Shown here: in pieces, positions 45,501-56,393 of the stretch | How positions within the stretch are numbered: position 1 is the stretch's first letter | Layout: each line of letters opens with the position of its first letter | DNA from: Parietaria judaica | Lineage: Eukaryota > Streptophyta > Magnoliopsida > Rosales > Urticaceae | Reading direction: 5' to 3' | DNA length: 64,000 nucleotides | Assembly: GCA_954871525.1 (NCBI GenBank) | Contig: OX940872.1 | Location: 26,383,746-26,447,745, forward strand | Program-made: the position numbers and the translations under genes | Notes under the pieces: generated by a model | The model's input: the letters and a program-made list of their open reading frames with translations, nothing else | Told to the model about the DNA's origin: nothing | Databases searched by the model: none

Positions 45501-46462
45501 AATTTGTTAATTTTTTTTTAAAAAAATTTTTTTAAAAAAATTATTTTAAAAAAAATTACGTGGCATGCCACGTGGCGGCCAAGTGCCATGTGGCATGCCA
45601 CGTGGCAAAGGGTGATTGCCACATAGGTGAATTTTTTCGGTCAACTCTCAAATGGAAAGTTTGGGTACTTTTGCCGTCATTTACGAAGGTTGTATACACA
45701 GCAGAGAATTTGACCAAAAGTTGGGTATTTTTGCCGCAATTAACCCATATGATTTTGTCAATATCACTCAACAAGAAATATAAACTAAGCAGTTTCGTAT
45801 TGTCTTTGAAAATAATGCGTGATCAGGTTTTATTATTGGCCGGGACGGACACTTCAGCGGTGACCCTGGAGTGGGCAATGGCCAACCTCCTTAACCACCC
45901 CGAAGTTCTGGTGAAGGCGACGGCGGAGGTGGACGCCCACGTGGGAGGGGCCCACTTGCTGGACGAATCGGAGGCCTCCAAGCTGACTTACCTCCAGAGC
46001 ATCATCTCCGAGACCCTCCGCCTCTACCCGGCCGCACCGCTCCTCGTGCCGCACTACTCGTCCGAGGACTTCACCGTCGCTGGGTACCGCATGCCACGTG
46101 ACACCATCGTGCTCGTCAACGCGTGGGCCATCCACCGCGACCCGCAGCTGTGGGACTCGCCGGAGAGCTTCAGCCCTGAGCGGTTCGAGGGGGCGGTGAC
46201 GGCGGAGGTGGCCCGTAAGCTGATGCCTTTCGGACAGGGGCGCAGGGCGTGCCCCGGCTCTGGGCTGGCGCAGCGCGTGATGGGGCAGGCTCTGGGCGCG
46301 CTGGTGCAGTGCTTCGAGTGGAAGCGGGTAGGGTCGGAGCGGGTCGACATGGCCGAGGGTCGGGGGCTCACGATGCCCAAGGCCGTGCCCTTGGAGGCCA
46401 TGTGCAGGGCCCGGGCCGGCGTGCTTGATGCGGTTCTCGCCGAACCTCTCGACGAGATATGA
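42539..46462 (+). CDS. CYP81: Cytochrome P450, CYP81 family
   Basis: Two exons, 42539-43453 and 45827-46462, join in phase at the family's usual intron position ([15 protein letters not shown]). The protein has 516 residues. The order is an N-terminal membrane anchor (~7-25), the proline hinge [10 protein letters not shown]-helix AGTDTS (310-315), ExxR at 367-370 (ETLR), PERF, and the haem loop [11 protein letters not shown] with Cys447. It is an ER monooxygenase using P450 reductase. CYP81s hydroxylate isoflavones, indole glucosinolates, lignans or herbicides; the substrate here is unknown. An in-frame ATG at 42491 would add 16 residues, but the one at 42539 directly precedes a normal anchor. 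Exons are very GC-rich. The 2.37-kb AT-rich intron contains two foldback transposons. Other P450 families share the motifs; CYP81 fits best. Confidence 0.9.
43637..44198 (+). mobile_element. Foldback MULE-type MITE in the P450 intron (copy 1)
   Basis: A 562-bp element whose arms begin GGTTAATCCCGGCGAAAGTA and, inverted, GTTTAATCCCGGCAAAAGTA. Arms include GGTACCTCCGT and TTGTCCTCCA-type blocks in both halves. The flanks ATTATTAGG and ATTATTAGA match at eight of nine positions, fitting the 9-bp duplication of Mutator elements. No coding content. Confidence 0.8.
44614..45746 (+). mobile_element. Long foldback MULE-type element in the P450 intron (copy 2)
   Basis: The 1133-bp element is flanked by exact 9-bp repeats ATATGATTT (44605-44613 and 45747-45755). 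The terminal ~195 bp (44614-44808 against 45552-45746) are near-perfect inverted repeats starting GGGTTAATTGCGGCAAAAAT. They include paired TGGCATGCCACGTGGC words. Inverted similarity continues inward (CCGTTCACGGTTCACT against AGTGAACCGTGAGCGG, and ATTTAAATATTCATTATT), so almost the whole element can fold on itself. It carries no transposase. Confidence 0.93.
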
Positions 46463-47569
46463 TATTGAAAATGTTAACTATCGGAAGTTGTCTTTGACCA
46501 ATGTGTTTAGACTATTATTATTAGTTAGAACTTAGAATTATTAATAATGTTGTGATTTATGAGGTCTTTCATCAATCAAATCCAAGAAATAAAAGAGTAC
46601 CAATTATCTTATATGAGAATTTAGAGCTTATATACCTCTGATCAAATCAAAAGAGAGTGACAAATTAAATCACAATTTTAAAAGTTATTCTTTAGTCTTG
46701 AACTTTGTAAAAATGAGAAAATGGTATTTTTCTCAAGATATATATTCATAACCAATGAAATAAAATCATTAAACAATCGATTAAAGTGATCCACCAGATA
46801 ATTTTTTAAAATGTATGTAGGACGCAAAAAAATTTCTCTAACAGATCTCGGTAAAATGATTAATCAAAATAATACATCAATTTTGTTATTTTTTGTTATT
46901 AAATGAGTAAAAGTAACCTATGTAACGTATAAAAGAAACCATATTCGGTGAAGGACGGACCTCTCTCGAACAGCAAAGAAAAAAAATCCTTTCTATCCAA
47001 TCGAGTTTCGCAACAGCTTCTTCCCGTTTAAGGCCGGGTCAACATTTTTCAAGGCTTTAGGCAAAAAATTAAGGCATTTTTTTTAAATTAATATATTTTA
47101 TAAAACTTAATATTTTAGATACGAATCTTATAATTTTCTTTAAAAACAATAAAAGAATAAAAAGAAATGAAAAGAAAAATTCATTATCTAATAATAAACT
47201 GGGGTGAAAATCGATACTTGATCACGAATGCTACAGAATTTAAAAACTAGTGATGTTCACTGTTTCTTTCTTATTTTGCTCTTGAGATCAAGTATAATAA
47301 GAAAAAAAAAAAACTAAAGATGTCCCCATTTTCATCGCCACATAGGTGCATACTCATTTCTCTCAATCTCCTTCCCATCACCGTTTTGGGACCATTAAAT
47401 CCATTTTCGCTCTTGGGATCACTTTGTGCCCGGAACAACATAATGTCCTTTCACAGAAGCTCCCCACGTTGGTGTCCTTCATCCCGTTGTCTTCATCGTT
47501 GACCATGTTTGGTAACTTTTCCCATCTTCGACCCATTACACATTTTTATACTTCATTCGAATTCGGATT
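46463..47569. other. Intergenic, 3' of the P450
   Basis: AT-rich. 47030-47080 carries a fragment (AAGGCCGGGTCAAC, AAGGCTTTAGGCAAA) recalling the MITE at 31469. No gene is supported. Confidence 0.5.
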
Positions 47570-47845
47570 TTCATCTGGCTTTAAAATGTTCTGATCTTTA
47601 CGCACTCGGGATCCACGATGTCAGTCTCCATATCACCGAACTCGGCGTCTTTAGCTCCGACTTCGGATTGGGAGAACACCAAAGTTCGGAGGTATTAAGA
47701 GTTAAGACCGATGTCAGAGATAGTATTCCCGAGGTTGTAGTTCGGGGTTAGAAAATCTGATGTATCTGTCTTCGGAGTTACGAATATATCGCAAGCCCGG
47801 CTTCGGACTTGCTAACTTTCGATGTTCGAGTTCGGACTTACTTAT
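47570..47845. repeat. TTCGG-rich dispersed repeat
   Basis: Dense ACTTCGGA, GAACTCGG, GTTCGGAG and CCGAGG words, resembling 35110-35430. It has no obvious termini. Class unknown. Confidence 0.5.
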
Positions 47846-49523
47846 TATATTAATATATATACTTATATTTTCATAAAATTTAACCTTAACATCATTCTAT
47901 AGTATAGACTATAGAGTATAGATTACAACACACAGCTAATTAAGAATAAATTTATAACAATCTCTACAAGTCAAAAAGCTTATAGACTGAATCGAGAGTT
48001 TCTCTTCTCTTTCGGTCGTCCCTCTTCTCCCTTCACGGCTCAAGGAGTCTACAATGTTCAGTTGCCCGACAGAGACTCTCCGGAGCGAAGCGTGTCGGTG
48101 TCGGATGCGGCATAAGTGAAAGAACAGGAAAAGCAAAGCCATTGGGAGAAAGAGCTTATTGCCCATTTTCTAGTTTCTGTCACTTATGAATGGTGAAAGC
48201 AAGGCCTTAATCTGTGCAATATACAAGCTAGGTCAAAGGCCTTCACTCTTTGACTTTTGAGGGTTGAATTTTATTTTAGCCAATCAACTTGCTTAGAGTT
48301 TGAATATTTGGGTTGGGACACTCAAAGCAACTTGTATGCTTTTATCATGTTATCATCTCACGGCACGATCCCTCAACAACTTACCGCGATCATCAATCGA
48401 TTCGATAATCATTTTTAGTTATCGATAACTTAAATATTTCAAGTTCCCATTTGATGGGTTTACATGTGGCTTACTTATCGGCACATTAGAATATTAGCCC
48501 ATCATAACGAAACGACAACATTATGCTGTCCGAAAGCACTACTTTATGCCGTGGATCTCTTTTCTGAATAATGACAGTTAAACGACGAGAAAATTGGGAA
48601 ACGACAATGACGAAAGCTTTATCATCGTGAGCTGAAGCCTACTATATAATTTCTGAATAATGCTTCCTTTCCACTTCAATCTCGACTCCAGAATCGAATG
48701 AACGAATGAATGCGCTTTCTTCCTCACAATAAGAAAGAGAAATCGGTACTGCTTTTTGAATTTTTGAATTGTGTGATTATCGGGTAATGGGTCAACTGCG
48801 AGGCTTTGTTTTTACGGTTCGAGCTTTCTCCTTGTCCATCGGGTGAAGCTGTATTGTGATTTCAGGACATGGGTTTGTCTGGGATTGCTTGAATTAGGAA
48901 GAAGAAGACTGATATTCATGCGTGTGTTAGAATGCTTGTATATCTCTCTTAGAATCTGCTTTAATAGTTATCAACTTACAGAGGGCAAATTGAAAGATTC
49001 TTGTTTGGTTTTTGTAACCCATTTGCCTAAACCAATTCGTGAGCTGATTGATTGGCTTCGGATTTCAAAGCTTACCAGCTGTTTGTCAAATTTACCCATC
49101 CGGATTTTAGTGACAAGAAGTTTCGAACTTCAACTCCGCGTCTCTTTCGAAATCCCGTTTTCCGCAAGTAACTTGAATTCGTTTATCGGTTTCTGAAAAC
49201 GCTTCGATTTGACACCCATCTCTGATTCAATTCCTCGATCGTCCTATTGAAGCTGAGACACATTAGTAATCACCGCATCACTTGGCGAACTGTGAAAGCT
49301 TAGGAGAGAAACGGTGCAAAAGTTGTTTGATATGTTTGTTTGCTTAAAAGAAGCCACGGGCTACGATTACTCTGTCGAGTGAAGTAAAATCCAAAACTGG
49401 TTTATATATAATGTGTTTCATGGCTGAAGATTCTTAAGATGGTTTAATTCTTTTGTGTTCTAGGATTCGAAATCTTAGCTTGCTAAGTTGCAGCGAGTTT
49501 CGGAAAACTCAGTCCTACCAACT
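47846..49523. other. Intergenic plus probable 5' region of TGD1
   Basis: A minus frame at 48166-47936 has a hydrophobic N-terminus but no recognised family and is not called. 48650-49523 probably includes transcribed leader of TGD1. No other coding exon is established. Confidence 0.45.
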
Positions 49524-49613
49524 ATGCATACAGCTTCAAGTCATCTATATTTTTGCTTCCCGAACAGGTTCAGAACTTCCCCGTCTCTAACTTGACACCT
49601 TTTAAAAGTTTAA

Positions 49614-50603
49614 GTGTTCAAGCCCGTCTCTCATTCAGTATTGACAACATGCAGAAGAAACGCGGTACGTGCAAACTGCCGGGTCAGGAAACAAATCCGA
49701 TGTTTGGATCAGCCGGTTAAAAGATCTCGAGAATGCAAGCTCCTGAATCAAAGGGACAAATTGTTTGCGGTTCGCTGTGTTAATGACGTTAGCCGACCAT
49801 CTTTTTCCGTGTCGGAAGACCCAAAATGGGCGCCGCCCCGGTTCGTGTGGAGGGCATTATCGGTAGTTGTTCTTACGGGGCAAGTGATAGTGCGGATCCT
49901 AAAGGGCAAAGTGCACTGGAAGAACACTCTCCAACAGCTTGAAAGAGTGGGGCCTAAGTCAACCGGGGTGTGCCTGTTGACTTCGACGTTTGTGGGGATG
50001 GCCTTCACGATCCAGTTCGTGAGGGAGTTCACCCGGCTGGGGTTGAGCCGCTCGGTGGGAGGGGTTCTGGCGTTGGCCTTCGCTCGGGAGCTAAGCCCCG
50101 TCGTCACGTCCATAGTGGTGGCGGGTCGCATCGGGAGCGCCTTTGCAGCGGAGTTGGGAACAATGCAGGTCTCCGAGCAGACCGACACGCTCCGAGTCCT
50201 CGGTACCAACCCCGTCGACTACCTCGTGACCCCGAGGGTGATCGCGTCATGTGTTGCTCTGCCGTTTCTAACCCTCCTGTGCTTCACGGTGGGGTTGGCT
50301 TCCAGCGCCGTCCTCTCCGACGCTGTCTTCGGAATCAGCGTTAACATCGTTCTGGACTCGGCTCGGAGAGCACTCAACTGGTGGGACATCGTCAGCGCGA
50401 TGATCAAGTCGCAGGTGTTTGGTGCGGTGATATCGGTTGTGAGCTGCGGTTGGGGCCTAACCACTTCGGGAGGAGCAAAGGGCGTCGGCGAGTCCACTAC
50501 TTCGTCTGTAGTCATCTCCCTCGTCGGAATCTTCATCGCCGACTTCCTACTCTCCTACCTCTTTTTCCAGGGAGCCGGAGATTCCTTGAAGAATTGCATG
50601 TAG
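49614..50603 (+). CDS. TGD1: TGD1, permease of the chloroplast inner-envelope lipid importer
   Basis: An open frame of 329 codons. It encodes an MlaE-family permease: FVGMAFTIQFVREFTRLGL, ALAFARELSPV, AGRIGSAFAAELGTMQVSEQ and PRVIASCVALPFLTLL, then GGAKGVGESTTSSVV and a final FFQGAGDSLKNCM. TGD1 is the membrane subunit of the TGD1-TGD2-TGD3 ABC importer. It brings ER-derived lipid into plastids for galactolipid synthesis. The start is a problem. The frame opens at GTG 49614 right after TAA (49611-49613). The in-frame ATG at 49524, whose MHTASSHLYFCFPNR resembles a TGD1 transit-peptide start, is cut off by TGA (49593-49595) and that TAA. The mature protein is complete. The 5' end needs an unseen splice, a frameshift or a sequence error to resolve. 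Product identity is strong. Confidence 0.9.
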   Translation: MFKPVSHSVLTTCRRNAVRANCRVRKQIRCLDQPVKRSRECKLLNQRDKLFAVRCVNDVSRPSFSVSEDPKWAPPRFVWRALSVVVLTGQVIVRILKGKVHWKNTLQQLERVGPKSTGVCLLTSTFVGMAFTIQFVREFTRLGLSRSVGGVLALAFARELSPVVTSIVVAGRIGSAFAAELGTMQVSEQTDTLRVLGTNPVDYLVTPRVIASCVALPFLTLLCFTVGLASSAVLSDAVFGISVNIVLDSARRALNWWDIVSAMIKSQVFGAVISVVSCGWGLTTSGGAKGVGESTTSSVVISLVGIFIADFLLSYLFFQGAGDSLKNCM

Positions 50604-50697
50604 ATCGATTTTCATACATGTGACTCAAAAGTTCTCATCACTTGGTCATATCTTTGACAATTGACACTTTGATTATAAGAATCTTGTCTATTATTAA

Positions 50698-51060
50698 TAG
50701 AAAATGGCGACATAAGTACCCAAAGTGCTTGAAAAGTTGACATTAAGTTTCTTTTTTTTTTTGCGAAAGTTGTCAAATTTTTATTTTGTGCTTCCGTCAT
50801 TTTTTGTCTTGAACCGCATCACATGTGACATTTGAAACCCATTAAATATTACATTTTTATATAAAAAAATTAAATTGATTTATCGATGATAAACAATAAT
50901 ATATTTTATGGGTTTACAAACATGACATGTTGCGCAGTTCTGGACGAAAATGTGAGGAATACACAAAATAAGAATTTGGAAATTTTCGCCCTTAAAAAAA
51001 CGAATAGGAACTAAATGTCAACTTTTAAAACACTTTGGGTACTTATGTCGTCATTTTCCC
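50698..51060 (+). mobile_element. MULE-type MITE downstream of TGD1
   Basis: The 363-bp element is flanked by exact 9-bp repeats TATTATTAA (50689-50697 and 51061-51069). The ends read TAGAAAATGGCGACATAAGT and, inverted, GGGAAAATGACGACATAAGT, both followed by ACCCAAAGTG. No coding content. Confidence 0.9.
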
Positions 51061-51069
51061 TATTATTAA

Positions 51070-52182
51070 TAGGATTTGCAGCATGAATACCATGACGGGT
51101 CTCATAGAACGCGGCATATTCTATATTTCATAAAATGAAATACAAGGGAGGAAAATTTCATATAGAACTTCTGTCACGATAAAATAAAATTTAGTACAAA
51201 GAAAGACTTTGTGATATTTTTGCCACAAATATCTCTTAATTACTATAATAAATGTAAAACACTTTTGTGTGTGGTTCTTGTGACAAAACATAAGTGTTTG
51301 ACCATCTTGCAGATAGCACAGACTCGATAGTGAAGATTACACGCTTCCATCTATGTTTGTGTCTCAGAAAAATACAAAAACTCAGTGGTTTATTTCAAGC
51401 AACATATAGATATTCAATGAGCCGAGTGGGCAAGTTGATGAAAAAAAAGCCTCCTTTTTAACAATAATTAATCAGTGAAAGAGACATGATGGAGTACACG
51501 GCAATAGTGTTGGACTTTCAGATGCATCGAATCTTGCCCAACTTTCGGTTAACCAATTGAAACTCACCTTCATCATCAATCCCTAAGTCGCCTTTTAATC
51601 CTTGTTTATGTAAGTTTTAGAATTGTACTAATTTAGTACAATTTTGTTTTGATGCATCGTTGATTAGGGAATGTTAGGATTTTGTCGTTTCGATTGTTGT
51701 CGTTTTGATGCAATGTTCTAGATCAACGAAATTATTTTTCGATATTCTTTTCCGAATTGCCTAAAAAAAACATTATACTGTGAATCACGGATGCGGGTTG
51801 TTCATGTTCACTTCGATGGCGGAATGGGTAATACCTTATCTAAGGATTTTTAAAAACTGGTATCGATTGTGCTGATATGATTCTATAAGTATACCGCAAA
51901 ATTGATAATGTTTTTTTTTTTAAATCAATTAAAATGACTCAATTAAAATAACTTAAAGGTTGACGTGAATAAGTTGAAAAAAAAAGTATAGGATTTTCTT
52001 AATTTGATGTCGAATTTGAGGGTTATGAAAAAAAAAAAAAACTTTACCCGAAACGGCCCACATTCATGTAAAAGACAATTACTTATATGTTATTAGTTAT
52101 ACCGGGGTTTTTAAAACCTTGACTATTACTATAGTTTCTACATAAAACAAAATTGCACGCCCTCGCGGAGATATTTTTTATT
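51070..52182. other. Intergenic
   Basis: No gene is supported. AT-rich with several homopolymer runs. GATGCATCG-like words recur at about 51522 and 51651. Confidence 0.55.
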
Positions 52183-53118
52183 GGGTTAATTGCTGAGATA
52201 AATATTAACATATGATCAAAATTAGTAGCATATACCTAACCTCGAAAGTAGTGGCAATAGTATTCAACGTATGTTCTGAGGAGTTAACTAGTTTCGCCGT
52301 CCATTTTTTTCGTTAGCATCCACCACGTAGCCGTTAACTCCTTGCCACGTGTATGTCACGTGGATGTCTTCTTTGTCATATGTCCGCTGCATCGTTTTAG
52401 CATATATTTTTTTGCTTCAATTATAATTGGACAATTATAACTTCTTACCCATTATAATTAAAGCCCGTGATTCAAACTCACTGTTTATAATTAATCATTT
52501 ATATTTATACAAAAAAATTATATTTCATTAGCAAATTAGTTCTTAGCCTAAAATAAGTTATGGTTTCTTTTGTTGCCTCCTTCGCCTCCTCTGCCTCTTC
52601 TTCTTCTTCGGTGTGATTCTTATTCCGGCTTGAGCTTCTTAAGGTATTCTTAGGATAACCGTCAGGGCTGCGCTACCAAGGATCTGGTGCAGGGTTCGGT
52701 GTAGGTTGACCGTTGTCCATTGTCGTCGTTCGCTAAAAGTCGGTGCAGGGTTCGGTATTTCTAGGGTTTCGGTGAACTCTCTAGAAGTCGAGAGAGACGG
52801 GAAATAAGAGTTTGAAGTTATATATATATATATTGTTTGAATGATTTTTTTAGTTTTTTTGTTTAGGTGTTTTAATTATTTTGGTTCAATTTATTTGTTT
52901 TGATTAAATGATTTAAATCTGATAATGGTGTTTAATGTGGCTACACACATGGTTACTCACGCTGGACTATATGATATGGTGTTAACGGACACGTTGAAAC
53001 GGTAATACTAATCAACCCCTCAAACACATGCGTTGAGTACTATTGCCCCTATTTTTTCGAGGTTGAATATGTCTCACCAACTTAGACCACATGTTTGATA
53101 TTTATGCCGTAATTAGCC
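52183..53118 (+). mobile_element. Foldback MULE-type MITE
   Basis: The arms start GGGTTAATTGCTGAGATAAA and, inverted, GGCTAATTACGGCATAAATA. They stay alignable for about 120-150 bp (AACCTCGAAA, GGCAATAGTA, TCAACG). The middle is unrelated. No convincing target duplication was found, so the exact limits are approximate. No coding content. Confidence 0.75.
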
Positions 53119-53352
53119 AGTTTCCCTTCATAAACTTTAAGTCTTATCCAAAGATCAAGTCGATTGGATGTTTCCAAATTCCAAGTATTGCTTGCTGCGG
53201 TGCGACCATTGGGAACCATGACAGGTCAGCATATTTTTAATCCTTTTATAGCTATATTTTTCTTTTTTGAAAAGAATCCTTTTATAGCTACTAATAACTT
53301 ATTAACTAACTTTCGATTAAAAAAACTTATCAACTAATTACATATTATAATA

Positions 53353-54315
53353 GATAAAAACTGCGGTTAATGTACCCAATGTTTGATTTTTTGCGAATTA
53401 TATACTCAATGTTTATTTTTGGTGGCTAATATACCCAATGTTTGATCTGTTAGATATTTTCGAATTTTCCGTTAGTGGACCGTTAGAGAGTTATCCTCCT
53501 CTATATGCATACTTTTTGTATTTTTGACATAATTCACTCATTTTTTGTCCAAATTTTATGAATGACCTATGGTTGGAAAGACAAGAGGTAGATCTACAAC
53601 TTTTATGCTTTAAGTTTTGTAAAATAAGTTTTCGAAAAATACGAAATTTCAAATACAACGTAAAATTGGACGTAAGTTCAATGCAAAATATTTGTTTCGA
53701 GAAAGTTTTACTATACTTAATGACTTTTTATGATGAAACGTAAAACTAAAAAGTTGTATATAACTATTTTATCTTTTTAGCGGATGTTTATTTATAAATT
53801 TTGGACAAAAGATGACTAAGTTATGCAAAAAATATGAAAGATTATTTCACATAAGATATTTCATATTTTTGGCATAACTCACTCGATTTTTATCCAAAAT
53901 TAATAAATAAATACCCGTTAGAAAGATAAAATATATATCTACAAATTTTTAGTTTTACTTTTCACCATATAAAGTCATTAAATATATTATAATTTGCTCG
54001 AAACAAATATTTTGTATTAAACTAACGTCTAATTTTACGTTGTATTTGAAATTTCGTATTTTTATGAAACTTATTTTACAAAACTTAAAACATTAAAGTT
54101 GTAGATCTATCTCTTATCTTACAAAAAATGAGCGAGTTATGTAAAAAATATGAAAAGTGTACATGAAGAGGAGGATAACTTTCTAACTGTCAACTAACGG
54201 AAAACAAGAAAATATCTAACAGATCAAACAGTGGGTACATTAGCCACCAAAAATAAACATTAGGTACATAATTCACAAAAGATCAAACATTAGGTACATT
54301 AGCCGCAGTTTACCC
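53353..54315 (+). mobile_element. Full-length foldback MULE-type MITE
   Basis: The 963-bp element is flanked by exact 9-bp repeats ATTATAATA (53344-53352 and 54316-54324). The ends are GATAAAAACTGCGGTTAATG and, inverted, GGGTAAACTGCGGCTAATG. Both halves carry the same blocks in reverse order (CTGTTAGATATTTTC, GAAATTTCAAATACAACGTA, GTAGATCTA), so the element is essentially two long arms of roughly 450 bp with a short centre. No gene. Confidence 0.92.
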
Positions 54316-54324
54316 ATTATAATA

Positions 54325-55657
54325 TAATAACATTTGTTCATTATAAGGTACATGTGAGCGACTTGGACTTGGCCACCAATGAGAAGGCTACATCGTGGGT
54401 GACCAGCACGTGATCACAAATTCAAGATTTATGGACTTTTTATTTTCATTATTTAAAATGTTGGACTCTGTATATCCAATCAAATTATCAGTGTAATTAA
54501 TTTTGGATCTCAAACTCTCTTCTTGTTGAATATCATTTCAATTATAGTTGTCTTATAATCAAGTAAAATAAATTTATTTTTTGGGCACATAATTTGTATA
54601 TATTATATATATTTGTCACTACTCACTTCCACTATTGGTATTTAACAAAACAGAATTAAACCAAAATAAAGTGTAGAATTAAGGAGAATAATTTCATATG
54701 TTGATAAATAAGTGTGTAGTAAGCTTATTTATTTGAAAAATATTTAATTTGGATAATGGTTGACATATAGCATTCGTATCTATTAATAATGCTACTAAAT
54801 AATACATTCACGACGAAAAGGCAAGACATCGAATAAATTCTCACACGTGGAAAAGTCCGTACATTGTGGATTTTAGGATAAATAGTGGCATATATACCTA
54901 AAATTTAACTAACTAAAACTGCATAGATTTGAAGAAAAAAATAACGACAAAAATGTTTAAAATTGAAGCAAAACATATTCTGTTCATTTTCTTACGGCTA
55001 TGTGGTATGCGGCCGTTGGACAAAACTAAAATTGAACATATTTTAATCAATTTGACGCCACATGAAACTTGGCCAACATTCTTAAGAAAAGTAGATAAAA
55101 ACATCATTCTTCTTAATTTTGTCGATCTTAAGTACATTTACTATAAGTTTTTTGTGTTAGACCCATAGTTCTAAATGTCGATATCGATGTTGTTTCGCAC
55201 TCTCAATTTTACGGATATATCGCTTGCCGACGGGCATGCCAACAAATAAATGGGAAGAAATGAATATATCTCTTGCCGACAATACACATAAATTTTACGG
55301 ATATCGCTTGCCGATTGAAATATCGACGGATATTCTGGAAAATATTTTTAGCATTTCAACCATATTTTTAATAAATATGCTCCCAACCATATTTTCTGGG
55401 CACGTCGTCGATATATCGGGATATTTAAAACCATGGTTAGACCTTTATCATCTCACTTGATCCAAATCTAAATATTTATGCCAATAATATCTTTTTCTTT
55501 TACTGTGTGCGCAGCTCACCATTAGATTCCGTGACCCGCAGGTCACCCAATCATCTCTCCAAGACTTTTCCTCATCAAAGTCCTCTCCTCTCTCTCTCTC
55601 TCTTCCCACTCCAAAACTCTCTCTCTCTCGTCGGAGCTTCGCCGGAGAGCGCTGACC
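54325..55657. other. Intergenic and bHLH promoter side
   Basis: AT-rich DNA. 55180-55345 is a relative of the CGCTTGCCGAT repeat at 13985. The bHLH leader around 55585-55630 is CT-rich. No other gene is seen. Confidence 0.55.
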
Positions 55658-56354
55658 ATGTACCCGCCGGCTTCGTCCTCGCAGCCGCAGAAGACGAGCG
55701 GTCTGCCGCAGGGCGGGCTGACTCGCTACGGCTCGGCGCCGAGCTCGCTCCTCACCTCGGCGGTGGATTCGGTCCTGTGCGCCGAGCGTGAGTTCGGATC
55801 GTCTCCGCCGCATCTACTCTCCGGTGGAGGCCTCTACTTCTCGGGTGAGTCGTCGACGCTCACCTCCGAGTCAACCTACAAGGTCAACTCCTCCTCCTCG
55901 GAGAGCTTCAAGCCCTTGCACAGATCGCACGGCCTCAACGAGATCGCCGCCCGGATCGGAACCTCGTCCTCCTCGTCCTCGTCCTCGTCTCCGTCTCAGT
56001 CGCCGGCTTCGTCGTCGCTGCTCAGACAGAGAAGCTCTCCGGCCGGATTCCTCAGCCACCTCTCCAACGCCGAGAAGAACGGCAACGGTTAGTTTCCTTA
56101 TGACTGGTTTGCCCCCGGCTTCGATGTTTGACTTTGACTGCTGACGTGGCGCGTGAATCATCGAGATTTTCAGCTCAAATCTAATACTCGAAGAAAATTG
56201 GTGGGAAATTTAGTTGGATTGTTGCTTAGAGTAATGAACTAATTCAGTTGACAGTTGAGAGCCTTTAAGTCCTTAGGTTGAGTTCATCCTTGGATTGAAT
56301 GAAGAGCTTCCATTGATTAGTGACTGCGAATCCATTTTAAGAATATGTATGCTT

Positions 56355-56393
<39 letters not shown>

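Noticed and set aside
48843..49196. Plus 117-codon frame upstream of TGD1
   Set aside because: No recognised domain and no phase-compatible join to TGD1 that I could establish.
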